Positions 6,481 through 15,063 of a stretch of 35,439 nt of DNA are shown in pieces. The DNA is from DATEJJ01 sp039649115 (GTDB lineage Bacteria; Actinomycetota; Actinomycetes; Mycobacteriales; Micromonosporaceae). The stretch spans positions 1 through 35,439 of the forward strand of contig JBBWZQ010000111.1 in the NCBI GenBank assembly GCA_039649115.1, written 5' to 3'. Position 1 is the stretch's first letter; each line of letters begins with the position of its first letter. The notes beneath the pieces were generated by a model. The model saw only the letters and a list, made by a program, of their open reading frames with translations, searched no databases and had not been told where the DNA came from. The translations under genes and the position numbers were made by a program.

Positions 6481-7806
6481 TCACCAGTCGGTGAGCAGCA
6501 GATGGTTGACGGCCAGCGCGGTCAGCGCCTGGGCGATGAGCCAGGCACGCCGGTGCCGGGCGGGTAGCCAGGCGGTGGCGACCAGCAGCCAGATCGTGTA
6601 CGGCAGCCAGATGCGCTCCACCTCGGCCTTGCTCAACCCGGACAGGTCGGCCGCCATGATGGCGATCAGCGCGGCGGCCGGCAGCGGCCAGAGCCGGGGT
6701 CTGGCGGTGGCCAGCCGCCGCAGCGCCGGGGCGAGGACCGGACCGGCGCAGATCACCAGGCAGGCGAGGTCGGCCCAGACCCAGTAGCCGTACGGGCGCT
6801 GCGCCGCCCAGCCCTGGTAGTACCGGCGTACCACGAGGTGGTAGCCGGTCGGCCAGCAGAACCCGCTGGCGGTGAACGCGACCGCCACGGCGGCCACGCC
6901 CGTGCCGGCCGCCACGACCGTGGTGCTCCCCGGTCGCCGCAGCCAGAGCACGGCCAGCGCCAGCAGGCCCACGAGAACGAGCCCGTAGGACAGGTACAGG
7001 CTGAAGCCGAGCAGCAGCCCACCCGCCAGGCCGGCCCGTACGCCACCGACCGCCAGCAGGGCCAGGCCGGCCGCGACCACCCCGGTGAACATCCCGTCGG
7101 CCGAGGCGCCCACCCACACCGCGCCGGGGAAGAGGGCCAGGAACGGCAGCGCCGCCCGGGCGGCCTGCGGTGCGCCGAGCGCTCGCAGCGCGACGGCGAC
7201 CGACACCGGGGCGGTGGCGCCGATCAGCACACACAGCAGGGCGGCCGGTCCACCACCGCCCAGCCCGACGCGGTCCAGGACGACGAAGACCAGGAAGGCG
7301 CCGGGCGGGTGCCCGGACACGTGGGTGGTCCACGAGCCGGGCTGGAAGTCGAGGATGTGGTGGGTGAACCCGCGCAGCATCGCCGGGATGCCGTGCACCA
7401 TGGGCAGGTCGTGCAGGTATTCGGCCTGCGGGGTCAGGCGGGTGGCCAGGCCCCGGGACCAGCCGTCGACCAGGGCCAGGGACAGCGTCCAGCACAGCGC
7501 GGTCAGGTAGCCGGCCAGCATCAGCCGCCGCCACCCCAGCCGCTGCGCGAGAGCGGGTCCCTGCGTCACCACCGCCGCGGCGACGAGCAAGGCCAGCGGG
7601 GTACCCGGTCCCAGGTGCGGCAGCCACCGGCCGTACAGCGGGGCGGTGTCGGCGTGGATCGGTACCCGCCGGTGGTTGAGCACGGCGCCCACCGCCACCG
7701 CCACGGCGACCAGCCCGGCCTCGATTCCGAGCAGCACCAGATCCGCCCGGGTACCGCGCGGCCGGTGGACGGTCCCGTCGTGATGCGATGTATCGGTGTG
7801 CGTCAT
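6481..7806 (-). CDS. Polytopic membrane protein, GT39/GT87-like glycosyltransferase
   Basis: A 441-residue integral membrane protein with roughly ten to twelve hydrophobic segments. After a short cytoplasmic start (residues 1-20) the first helix is LVLLGIEAGLVAVAVAVGAV, followed by an extracytoplasmic loop with DTAPLYGRWLPHLGPGTP. Later loops carry THVSGHPPGAFLVFVVLDRVG, a HPPG-type motif seen in polyprenyl-phosphate-dependent transferases of the GT-C class. The likely role is moving a sugar from a lipid-linked donor onto an envelope acceptor outside the membrane; the exact family is an inference. The ATG at 7806 lacks a strong Shine-Dalgarno sequence. It is convergent with the epimerase and divergent from the large exported protein. 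Confidence 0.7.
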   Translation of the reverse strand: MTHTDTSHHDGTVHRPRGTRADLVLLGIEAGLVAVAVAVGAVLNHRRVPIHADTAPLYGRWLPHLGPGTPLALLVAAAVVTQGPALAQRLGWRRLMLAGYLTALCWTLSLALVDGWSRGLATRLTPQAEYLHDLPMVHGIPAMLRGFTHHILDFQPGSWTTHVSGHPPGAFLVFVVLDRVGLGGGGPAALLCVLIGATAPVSVAVALRALGAPQAARAALPFLALFPGAVWVGASADGMFTGVVAAGLALLAVGGVRAGLAGGLLLGFSLYLSYGLVLVGLLALAVLWLRRPGSTTVVAAGTGVAAVAVAFTASGFCWPTGYHLVVRRYYQGWAAQRPYGYWVWADLACLVICAGPVLAPALRRLATARPRLWPLPAAALIAIMAADLSGLSKAEVERIWLPYTIWLLVATAWLPARHRRAWLIAQALTALAVNHLLLTDW

Positions 7807-7891
7807 GGTTCGTCAAAGTTACGGCAAGACACGCAACTGATTGGGTGATCCTGCCTGGCCGGGCGTCAACACTTTCCGGGTGGAGGGTCGG

Positions 7892-7920
7892 TTGTCGGCG
7901 GGCGCCGCGATCCCTAACGT
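7892..7920 (+). promoter_or_regulatory. Candidate sigma-70-type promoter for the large exported protein
   Basis: TTGTCG at 7892-7897 and TAACGT at 7915-7920 are 17 bp apart, about 60 bp upstream of the start at 7982. The fit to the vegetative consensus is good for a high-GC genome. A short palindrome CGAGCGCTCG at 7959-7968 lies between this promoter and the ribosome-binding site. Confidence 0.45.
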
Positions 7921-7981
7921 CGCGCTGGGCCATTGTCGTGGTGCCGTGGTACGGGGATCGAGCGCTCGGGAGAGCTGACAA

Positions 7982-10900
7982 ATGTCGAACGGTGAGTGGC
8001 ACGAAACCCAAAGCAACGGCGCTTCGGGACGGCGGCCGCGCAGGCCGCTCGGTGCGGTCACGGTCGCGGTGGTGCTGGCCGCCGTGGGCCTGACCGGCAT
8101 CGGCCCGGCGCGCGCCGACACCTGCTCACCCAACCCCGTCGCCTGCGAGAACGCCAACACCGGCGCGGACCCGAGCTCATGGGACGTCCAGGGAAACGGC
8201 GACGACACCGTTCAGGGGTTCGCCACGGACATGAGCGTGAACCCCGGCGCGACGGTCAGTTTCAAGGTGCAGGCGCAGCACGCGTACACCATCGACATCT
8301 ACCGGTTGGGTTACTACGGCGGCCTCGGCGCGCGCCAGATCACGACACTGTCCGGCACCTTTCCGGCGCAGAACCAATCGGTCAGCTGTGTGAGCAGCAC
8401 GGCGACGGAGATTCTGGACTGTGGCACGTGGGCCGTCGCCGCGTCGTGGACGGTGCCGGCGACTGCGGTGTCCGGCGTGTACATCGCGAAACTGACTCGC
8501 ACGGACACGGGCGGGGCCAGTCACATCACCTTCGTCGTGCGCGACGACGCGAGCACGTCGAAGCTCCTTTTCAAGACGTCGGACGCGACGTGGCAGGCGT
8601 ACAACTCCTACGGCGGGGCGGACTACTACCAGGGCAGCCCGAACGGCCGGGCGTACAAGATCAGTTACAACCGTCCATACGCGACACGCGGCGACAACGC
8701 CGGGCGGGACTTCCTGTTCAGCGACGAATACCCGATGATCCGGTTCCTGGAGCGCAACGGGTACGACGTCAGCTACACCACGGACGTGGACACCGACCGG
8801 TACGGCAGCCTGCTGCAGAACCACAAGGTCTTCCTGTCGGTCGGGCACGACGAGTACTGGTCGGGCACCGAACGGTCCAATGTGGCGGCTGCCCGGGACG
8901 CCGGGGTGAACCTGGCGTTCTTCAGCGGCAACGAGGCGTACTGGAAGACCTACTACGCGAACAGCGTGGACGGCGACAACACCAGCCACCGGACGCTGGT
9001 GTCCTACAAGGACACCTGGGACAACACCATCGACGACCCGTCATCCGGCAAGTGGACGGGAACCTGGCGCGATCCCCGGTTCGCCGGGCAACTGGACGGC
9101 AGCCAGCCGGAGAACGCACTGAGCGGCACGGCATTCATGTCCAACCACGACGACCTCGCCATGCAGGTACCGCCGGCACAGGGCCGGTACCGGCTGTGGC
9201 GGGACACGAACGTGGCCATCCAGGCCAGCGGCGACCAGACCGCGACGCTGCCCGCGCACACCATCGGGTACGAGTCGGACGAGGACCTGGACAACGGGTA
9301 CCGGCCCGGTGGCCTGATCCACCTGTCGACCACGACCGGCGCCACGCCGGAGTACCTGCGCGACTTCGGCAGCACGGTGACCGCCGGCACCACGACGCAC
9401 CACATGACCCTGTACAAGGCGTCCAGCGGCGCCCTGGTGTTCTCGGCCGGTACCATCCAGTTCGCCTGGGGCCTGGATGACCACCACGACAGTGACGCCA
9501 CGCCACTGGCCGCGGACGCGAGCATGCGGCAACTGGTGGTGAACCTGCTGGCGGACATGGGTGTGCCGGCGGCCACCCTGATGGGCGGGCTGACCGCGCA
9601 GAGCGCGTCCACGGACACCGCCGGACCCGCCGCCACCATCTCGTCACCGACGTCGGGAACCACGGTCGGCAGCGGCGCCCAGGTGACCGTCTCCGGTACG
9701 GCGTCCGACGCGGGCGGTCTGGTGGCGGCCGTCGAGGCGTCCACCGACGGCGGCACCACCTGGCACCCGGCGACCGGTACGACGTCGTGGTCGTACACGT
9801 TCTACGCGTCCGGAGTCACCGGGGAGACGGTGCGGGTGCGCGCGGTCGACGACAGCGCGAACGCCGGACCGGCGGCGATCCTGACGCTGACCGTCAATGG
9901 GCCATACACCGTCTTCGGGGCGCGGGTGCCGACCACGACCGCCGCGGCGGACCCGTCCGCCGTGGAGTTGGGGCTGCGCTTCACACCGCAGGACAACGGG
10001 TACGTGACCGGGGTGCGGTTCTACAAGGGCACGGGGAACACGGGATCGCACACGGGCAGCCTGTGGAGCGCGTCCGGCGACCAGTTGGCGACCGGCACCT
10101 TCACCGGCGAGACGTCCACCGGGTGGCAGACGCTGACGTTTCCCAACGCCGTTGCGGTGAGTGCCGGCACGGCGTATGTGGTGTCGTACTACGCACCCAA
10201 CGGGCACTACGCCGCCGACCCGATGGTGTTCAGCTACACCGGCTTCGTGGCGCCCCCGCTGTCCGTCGCCCGTACCACGAACACCGTCGCCGACGGCGGG
10301 ACGACGACGACCGCCAGCGGCGTGTACGCGTACGGCAGCCGGTTCCCCACCGGCACCCCGGTGGACGGCACCAACTACTACGTGGACCCGGTGTTCACCG
10401 ACAGCGCCGCCGCCGCGCCCACCGTCGTGTCGACCACGCCGGCCGCGGGTGGCCAGCAGGTCGCCGTCGGGGTGCATCCGTCGGCCACCTTCTCCGGCGC
10501 GGTGAACGCGTCGACGATCCAGTTCACGCTCACCGCCGGCTCGACCGCGGTGGCCGGTGCGACGAGCTACGACAGCGCCTCGAAGACGGCGACGTTCACC
10601 CCGTCCGCGAGCCTTTCGACGGGTACGACCTACGCGGCGACGGTGACCGCGGCGGACGACTTCGGCAACGCGATGGCCACGCCGTACTCTTGGTCGTTCA
10701 CCACCGACGCGTACGCCAGCGTGTCCACCCTGTTCGCCGCGAACGCCACACCGGCCACCGCCACGGTCAACGACCCGAACGCGGTGGAGCTGGGCGTGAA
10801 GTTCACCCCGGCGGTGGACGGGCTGCTGATCGGCGTGCGGTTCTACAAGGGCAGCAGCAACACGGGTACCCACACCGGTTCACTGTGGACGGTGACCGGC

Positions 10901-11710
10901 ACGCTGCTGGCCACCGCGCAGTTCACCAACGAGACCGGGTCGGGCTGGCAGACCGTCCAGTTCAGCAGCCCGGTGACCGTCACCGCCGGCACGACGTACG
11001 TCGCCTCGTACTACACGCCGACCGGTTGGTACTCCGCCGACTCGAACTACTTCGCGTCGGCGGTCACCAACGGGGATCTGACCGCACCCGCGGGCAGCAA
11101 CGGCGTGTACAACTACGGCAGCGACGCCTTCCCCACGAACTCCTACCAGTCGACCAACTACTGGGTGGATCCGCTGTTCGTGCCGAACGGCGGCGCCAGC
11201 CCGAGCCCGAGTCCCAGCCCCAGCGCGTCGCCGCTGCCGAGCACGGCGGTGACCATCTTCGCCAGCTCCGCCACACCGGCGAACGCCAGCTGGCCGGACC
11301 CGGCCGCGATCGAGGTCGGCGTGGCGTTCACCGCGGACGTGGCCGGCTCGGTCTACGGAGTCAAGTTCTACAAGGGTTCGCAGAACACCGGCACGCACAC
11401 CGGTTCCCTGTGGACCTCGGACGGCACCCGGCTGGCGACCGGTACCTTCACCGGGGAGACGGCGTCCGGGTGGCAGACCCTGGTGTTCAGCTCGCCGGTG
11501 ACGATCACCGCGGGGACCACGTATGTGGCGTCGTACTCCAGCACCGTGGGCTATTACGCGGTCGACGTGAACGCGTTCGCCGGCGGCCTGGACAACCCTC
11601 CGCTGCACGTGCCCTCATCCGGCGGCCGGTACCACTACGGCAGCGGCTTCCCGGACAGCGGCGCCGCGCACAACTACTGGGTGGACGCCGTCTTCGTACC
11701 CGCCTCGTAG
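7982..11710 (+). CDS. Exported N,N-dimethylformamidase-like protein with Ig-like and three DUF4082 domains
   Basis: A 1242-residue protein with a Sec signal peptide (residues 1-46, Arg-rich start then VTVAVVLAAVGLTGIGPARA). Residues about 60-540 form a catalytic-like domain of the N,N-dimethylformamidase beta-subunit type (QGFATDMSVNPGATVSFKV, YRLGYYGGLGAR, VGHDEYWSGTERSNVAAARDAGVNLAFFSGNEAYWKTYY). Residues about 545-638 are an Ig-like fold like that of sulfite oxidases. Three DUF4082 domains follow (about 641-802, 912-1065, 1088-1240), each with VRFYKG-x-NTG-HTGSLW and GWQTL-F; an Ig-like (Big_5) domain of about 100 residues separates the first two and a Ser-Pro linker separates the last two. 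DUF4082 modules probably bind carbohydrate. The substrate is unknown. ATG 7982 follows GGGAGAG. Confidence 0.85.
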   Translation: MSNGEWHETQSNGASGRRPRRPLGAVTVAVVLAAVGLTGIGPARADTCSPNPVACENANTGADPSSWDVQGNGDDTVQGFATDMSVNPGATVSFKVQAQHAYTIDIYRLGYYGGLGARQITTLSGTFPAQNQSVSCVSSTATEILDCGTWAVAASWTVPATAVSGVYIAKLTRTDTGGASHITFVVRDDASTSKLLFKTSDATWQAYNSYGGADYYQGSPNGRAYKISYNRPYATRGDNAGRDFLFSDEYPMIRFLERNGYDVSYTTDVDTDRYGSLLQNHKVFLSVGHDEYWSGTERSNVAAARDAGVNLAFFSGNEAYWKTYYANSVDGDNTSHRTLVSYKDTWDNTIDDPSSGKWTGTWRDPRFAGQLDGSQPENALSGTAFMSNHDDLAMQVPPAQGRYRLWRDTNVAIQASGDQTATLPAHTIGYESDEDLDNGYRPGGLIHLSTTTGATPEYLRDFGSTVTAGTTTHHMTLYKASSGALVFSAGTIQFAWGLDDHHDSDATPLAADASMRQLVVNLLADMGVPAATLMGGLTAQSASTDTAGPAATISSPTSGTTVGSGAQVTVSGTASDAGGLVAAVEASTDGGTTWHPATGTTSWSYTFYASGVTGETVRVRAVDDSANAGPAAILTLTVNGPYTVFGARVPTTTAAADPSAVELGLRFTPQDNGYVTGVRFYKGTGNTGSHTGSLWSASGDQLATGTFTGETSTGWQTLTFPNAVAVSAGTAYVVSYYAPNGHYAADPMVFSYTGFVAPPLSVARTTNTVADGGTTTTASGVYAYGSRFPTGTPVDGTNYYVDPVFTDSAAAAPTVVSTTPAAGGQQVAVGVHPSATFSGAVNASTIQFTLTAGSTAVAGATSYDSASKTATFTPSASLSTGTTYAATVTAADDFGNAMATPYSWSFTTDAYASVSTLFAANATPATATVNDPNAVELGVKFTPAVDGLLIGVRFYKGSSNTGTHTGSLWTVTGTLLATAQFTNETGSGWQTVQFSSPVTVTAGTTYVASYYTPTGWYSADSNYFASAVTNGDLTAPAGSNGVYNYGSDAFPTNSYQSTNYWVDPLFVPNGGASPSPSPSPSASPLPSTAVTIFASSATPANASWPDPAAIEVGVAFTADVAGSVYGVKFYKGSQNTGTHTGSLWTSDGTRLATGTFTGETASGWQTLVFSSPVTITAGTTYVASYSSTVGYYAVDVNAFAGGLDNPPLHVPSSGGRYHYGSGFPDSGAAHNYWVDAVFVPAS

Positions 11711-11793
11711 CGTGGCTCGGGGGCACAGCATGGCCGGCCCCGACGTCATCCACTGTGGAGCGACCACGGGCGGGCGCTGGCTGCCCACCCGCC

Positions 11794-12369
11794 TCAGGCC
11801 GGCCCGCCGGTGAAGGCGAGGCCGGCGATGGCGCGGAAGATCTGCGCGGGGTCGCGGTCGCCCGCGATGCGCGCCACGTTGTCGCCACGCCATAGCGTGG
11901 CGAATCCGTGCGCGAGCGACCAGACGGCGAGTCTGGCCAGCTCCTCGTCGCCGCCTCGGCTGCCGCGTGGCAGTCCGCTCATTCCGGCCTGCAGGAGCCC
12001 GTCCGTGCGTTGCCGTGCGGCGAGCAGTTCCGGCGCGTCCCGGTGGTACAGGTCGGGGCGGAACATCACCTCGAAGTGGGCCGGCTGCGCGAGGGCGAAC
12101 CGCACGTACCGTACGCCGAGTTCCCGCAGGTCCGGTGAGTCCCCGGGTGGGCCGGCCAGGGACGCCGCGAGCAGCTCGTGTCCCTCGACCGCGATGGCGG
12201 TCAACAGCCCGGCCTTGTCCTTGAAGTGGTGGGCGGGTGCCGCGTGCGACACCCCGGCCCGCCGGGCCAGGTCGCGCATGCTGAGGCCGCCGGGCCCGTC
12301 GCGGCCGATCAGCTCAAGAGCGGCATCGAGTACGGCCCGGCGCAGGTCGCCGTGGTGGTAGGAGGCCAT
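11794..12369 (-). CDS. TetR/AcrR family regulator
   Basis: A 191-residue repressor. The N-terminal helix-turn-helix is MASYHHGDLRRAVLDAALELIGRDGPGGLSMRDLARRAGVSHAAPAHHFKDKAGLLTAIA (residues 1-60), followed by a TetR ligand domain with ALAQPAHFEVMFRPDLY and SLAHGFATLWRGDN, like the WHG/TetR_C_33-type members. I start it at the ATG at 12369 because homologues begin MxxYHHGDLR; a longer start at 12387 would run into the operator. It is divergent from the SCO6745-family gene with 88 bp between the starts, and two similar sites in that gap suggest that it represses both genes. Confidence 0.9.
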   Translation of the reverse strand: MASYHHGDLRRAVLDAALELIGRDGPGGLSMRDLARRAGVSHAAPAHHFKDKAGLLTAIAVEGHELLAASLAGPPGDSPDLRELGVRYVRFALAQPAHFEVMFRPDLYHRDAPELLAARQRTDGLLQAGMSGLPRGSRGGDEELARLAVWSLAHGFATLWRGDNVARIAGDRDPAQIFRAIAGLAFTGGPA

Positions 12370-12386
12370 TGCCGTACCGTACTCCA

Positions 12387-12441
12387 AATCTAGCCATTGA
12401 CAAGTTGCGCCGTGTGCGCCAATCTAGTCATTGTCTAGATT
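12387..12441. promoter_or_regulatory. Two TetR-type operator sites and a -35 element
   Basis: Site A at 12387-12404 reads AATCTAGCCATTGACAAG. Site B at 12421-12441 is an inverted repeat with arms AATCTAG and CTAGATT around TCATTGT. Both share TCTAGNCATTG, so they look like two copies of one operator. TTGACA at 12397-12402, a consensus -35 for the rightward gene, is embedded in site A, and the matching -10 would fall at the edge of site B. Binding by the adjacent TetR protein would block this promoter. Confidence 0.75.
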
Positions 12442-12457
12442 CCGGAGAGGAGTGGTC

Positions 12458-13318
12458 ATGGTGGAACGGCAGATGTGGCGCCTGCTGGAGCCGGTACACG
12501 CGGTGGTGTACTACGCGCCGGAGGCGTTCGCGGAGGCGGCGGCCCTCGGGTACGCCGTGGATGTCGGGTGGCCCAGCTACTTCGCCTGGCGCTCGGCGCC
12601 ACTGGGTGCGGCCAGCGCCCGGCTGATCGCGGCCACCTACTACAGCTTCAACCCGCGCATGGTCGAGCGGTACGTGCCGGCGGTGTGGTCGGTGGCCGAT
12701 CCCGAGGAGGTCCTGCGCGGCCGGCTGCGCGCGGTGGACGGTGCCCTGCGTGCCGTGCTCGGCGACCAGATCGGCTCGGCGCAACTGACCGAGGCCGCGC
12801 AGTTGGCGAAGGCGGCGGCGCAGGCGGCGGGTACCGCGGGCCGGCCGCTGGCCGCCGCGAACGCCGCGCTGCCGTGGCCGGACGAGCCTCATCTGGTGCT
12901 GTGGCAGGCCGCGACCGTGCTGCGCGAGTACCGCGGCGACGGGCATGTGGCCGCGCTGCTCACGGCGGGCCTGGACCCGTGCGAGGCGCTGGTCTCCTTC
13001 GCCGCCGTGGGTGCGGCACCGGCCGAGGTGTTCGCCAGCCGTGGCTGGACCGGCGAGCAGTGGGCCGCGGCACGCGACCGGCTGGCGACCCGCGGTTGGG
13101 TCGACGCGCAGGGCGTGGCGACCGCCCGCGGCCGCGAGGGACGGGACGCGGTGGAGCGGCTGACCGACGAGCTCGCCGCGCAGCCGTGGCACGCGCTGGG
13201 GCTTGCGGGTGCCGGGAGGCTCGCGCAGCTGGCCATGCCCGTCACGCTCGCAATGGTGCGCTCCGGCATGCTGCCGGCACAGAACACGCTGGGCATCGCC
13301 AGCCAGCGCCCCGCGTGA
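12458..13318 (+). CDS. SCO6745 family protein
   Basis: A 286-residue soluble protein. The conserved start WRLLEPVHAVVYYAPEAFAEAAALGY and later YYSFNPRMVERYVPAVW match the actinobacterial SCO6745 family. Its C-terminal half (WTGEQWAAARDRLATRGWVD, GREGRDAVERLTDELAAQPW) is a winged-helix-like region often found in it. The biochemical role is unknown to me. The ATG at 12458 has GGAGAGGAG just upstream. The gene is probably controlled by the divergent TetR protein, and a strong hairpin lies between its stop and the convergent ahcY. Confidence 0.75.
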   Translation: MVERQMWRLLEPVHAVVYYAPEAFAEAAALGYAVDVGWPSYFAWRSAPLGAASARLIAATYYSFNPRMVERYVPAVWSVADPEEVLRGRLRAVDGALRAVLGDQIGSAQLTEAAQLAKAAAQAAGTAGRPLAAANAALPWPDEPHLVLWQAATVLREYRGDGHVAALLTAGLDPCEALVSFAAVGAAPAEVFASRGWTGEQWAAARDRLATRGWVDAQGVATARGREGRDAVERLTDELAAQPWHALGLAGAGRLAQLAMPVTLAMVRSGMLPAQNTLGIASQRPA

Positions 13319-13353
13319 CTGGCCAGGAGGCCGCTTTCCGCCGGGCTTCTGCC

Positions 13354-13382
13354 GACGGCGCCGGCGGAGCGCCGGCGCCGTC
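13354..13382. terminator. Bidirectional terminator between the SCO6745-family gene and ahcY
   Basis: A perfect 13-bp inverted repeat, GACGGCGCCGGCG and its complement, closes a GAG loop between two convergent genes. Without a T run it would act as a stable GC hairpin, which is common at actinobacterial gene ends. Confidence 0.7.
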
Positions 13383-13392
13383 ACCAGTCGCG

Positions 13393-14853
13393 TCAGTAGC
13401 GGTAGTGGCCGGACTTGTACGGTCCTTCCACGTCGACGCCGAGGTACTCGGCCTGCTTCTTGGTCAAGGTGGTCAGGTGCGCGCCGAGCGCGTCGAGGTG
13501 CAGCCGCGCCACCTCCTCGTCCAGGTGCTTGGGCAGCATGAAGACGTCGTTCTGGTACTGGCCGGGCTTGGTGTACAGCTCGATCTGCGCCAGGGTCTGG
13601 TTGCTGAACGAGTTGGACATCACGAAGCTCGGGTGGCCCGTGGCGTTGCCCAGGTTGAGCAGCCGCCCCTCGGACAGCACGAGGACCGCGTGCCCGTCCG
13701 GGAACCGCCACTCGTGCACCTGAGGCTTCACCTCGGTCTTCTGGATGCCGGGGACGCGGGCCAGGCCGGCCATGTCGACCTCGGTGTCGAAGTGGCCGAC
13801 GTTGCCGACGATCGCGTTGTGCTTCATCCGCGCCATGTGGTCCACGGTGACGATGTCGGTGCCACCGGTCGCGGTGATGACGATGTCCGCCTCGGCGACC
13901 ACCTCGTCGAGCCGCGCCACCTGCAGCCCGTCCATCGCCGCCTGCAGCGCGCAGATCGGGTCGATCTCGGTGACCACCACCCGCGCGCCCTGGCCGCGCA
14001 GGGACTGCGCCGCGCCCTTGCCGACGTCGCCGTACCCGCACACGACGGCGAGCTTGCCGCCGAGCATGACGTCGGTCGCGCGGTTGATTCCGTCCACAAG
14101 GGAGTGCCGGATGCCGTACTTGTTGTCGAACTTGGACTTGGTGACCGAGTCGTTGACGTTGATCGCCGGGAACAGCAGCCGGCCTTCGCGGGCCAGCTTG
14201 TAGAGTCGGGCGACGCCGTTGGTGGTCTCCTCGGTCACCCCGCGCATGCCCCGGGCGATCCGGGTGAACCGCTGGCCGTCCTCGGACAGGCTGGCGCCCA
14301 GGGTTTCCAGGATCAGCCGGTACTCGTCGTGGTCGTTCTCGTCCGCCGGCGGTACGGCACCCGCCGCCTCGAACTCGACTCCCTTGTGTACCAGCAGCGT
14401 GGCGTCGCCGCCGTCGTCGACCATCATGTTGGGCCCGAGGCCGTCAGGAAAGTCGAACAGCTGGCGGGTGCACCACCAGTACTCCGCCAGCGTCTCGCCC
14501 TTCCAGGCGAACACGGGCACGCCGGCCGGCCGCCGCGGCGTCCCGGTCGGGCCGGCGACGACCGCCGCGGCGGCTTCGTCCTGGGTGGAGAAGATGTTGC
14601 AGGACACCCAACGCACCTGCGCACCGAGCGCGGTGAGCGTCTCGATGAGTACCGCGGTCTGCACGGTCATGTGCAGCGAGCCGGCGACGCGTGCCCCGCG
14701 CAGCGGCTGCGCCGAGGCGAACCGGCGGCGCAGGGCCATCAGGCCGGGCATCTCGTGTTCGGCAAGCCGGATCTGGTGCCTGCCGGACGTGGCGAGCGAC
14801 AGGTCCGCCACCGCGAAGTCGATGTCGTTGACGCGTTGCAGCCTTGTGTTCAT
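13393..14853 (-). CDS. ahcY: S-adenosyl-L-homocysteine hydrolase
   Basis: A 486-residue cytoplasmic enzyme that splits S-adenosylhomocysteine into adenosine and homocysteine, removing the product inhibitor of methyltransferases. Visible landmarks: HEMPGLMALRRRFASAQPLRGARVAGSLHMTVQTAVLIETL, the active-site stretch NDSVTKSKFDNKYGIRHSLVDGINRATDVMLGGK, the NAD-binding GYGDVGKGAAQSLRGQGARV, VGNVGHFDTEVDM, and the conserved C-terminal KSGHYRY that closes over the neighbouring subunit's cofactor. Length is normal. The ATG at 14853 is preceded by TTGGAGA at a suitable distance, and the family start supports it although the frame stays open further up. The leader of about 175 nt holds an apparent SAH riboswitch and a terminator, so expression should rise when SAH accumulates. 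Confidence 0.97.
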   Translation of the reverse strand: MNTRLQRVNDIDFAVADLSLATSGRHQIRLAEHEMPGLMALRRRFASAQPLRGARVAGSLHMTVQTAVLIETLTALGAQVRWVSCNIFSTQDEAAAAVVAGPTGTPRRPAGVPVFAWKGETLAEYWWCTRQLFDFPDGLGPNMMVDDGGDATLLVHKGVEFEAAGAVPPADENDHDEYRLILETLGASLSEDGQRFTRIARGMRGVTEETTNGVARLYKLAREGRLLFPAINVNDSVTKSKFDNKYGIRHSLVDGINRATDVMLGGKLAVVCGYGDVGKGAAQSLRGQGARVVVTEIDPICALQAAMDGLQVARLDEVVAEADIVITATGGTDIVTVDHMARMKHNAIVGNVGHFDTEVDMAGLARVPGIQKTEVKPQVHEWRFPDGHAVLVLSEGRLLNLGNATGHPSFVMSNSFSNQTLAQIELYTKPGQYQNDVFMLPKHLDEEVARLHLDALGAHLTTLTKKQAEYLGVDVEGPYKSGHYRY

Positions 14854-14903
14854 GGATCGATCTCCAATTCCTGCGACGGGGAAAGGACGGGAGGTGGGAC
14901 AGG

Positions 14904-14937
14904 AAAAAGGGCACCTCCTCGATCGGAGGCGCCCTTT
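14904..14937 (-). terminator. Intrinsic terminator in the ahcY leader (expression platform)
   Basis: On the minus strand AAAGGGC-G-CCTCC pairs with GGAGG-T-GCCCTTT (13 pairs including one G-T) around a six-base loop, and is followed by TTTTT. This is a textbook rho-independent terminator, and it stands between the promoter and the coding start of ahcY. Its 5' arm contains the seven bases that pair with the upstream aptamer loop, so the terminator and the pseudoknot cannot form together. Confidence 0.85.
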
Positions 14938-15000
14938 GCGGGTGGTCCCAGGCCGAGCGTGGCGGATGGTGATCCGTCGCAGCGCCTCTCGACCTGGACC
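14926..15000 (-). promoter_or_regulatory. SAH riboswitch aptamer upstream of ahcY
   Basis: On the minus strand, P1 is a 13-bp stem with one bulge (15000-14988 paired with 14957-14944: GGTCCAGGTCGAG with CTCGGCCTGGGACC). Inside it are the conserved-looking GGCGCTGCGAC and a small hairpin GGAT-CACC-ATCC, then GCCACGCTCGG. The loop segment GAGGCGC (14988-14982) is complementary to GCGCCTC (14932-14926) downstream of P1, giving a pseudoknot. Stem, GCGCTGC core, the CTCG return strand and the pseudoknot all correspond to the known SAH riboswitch class, which switches ahcY on when SAH binds. No covariance search could be run here. Confidence 0.82.
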
Positions 15001-15034
15001 GCGCCTGAACCGGCGCGCGGCTGGTACCCGACAA

Positions 15035-15063
15035 CGGTAACAACGCCGTCTCGCGAGGGTCAA
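15035..15063 (-). promoter_or_regulatory. Candidate ahcY promoter
   Basis: TTGACC (15063-15058) and TTACCG (15040-15035) on the minus strand are 17 bp apart. Transcription would begin near 15028, just upstream of the riboswitch. The rest of the gap, 15064-15287, carries no gene; I see no clear promoter for the rightward protease in it. Confidence 0.55.
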
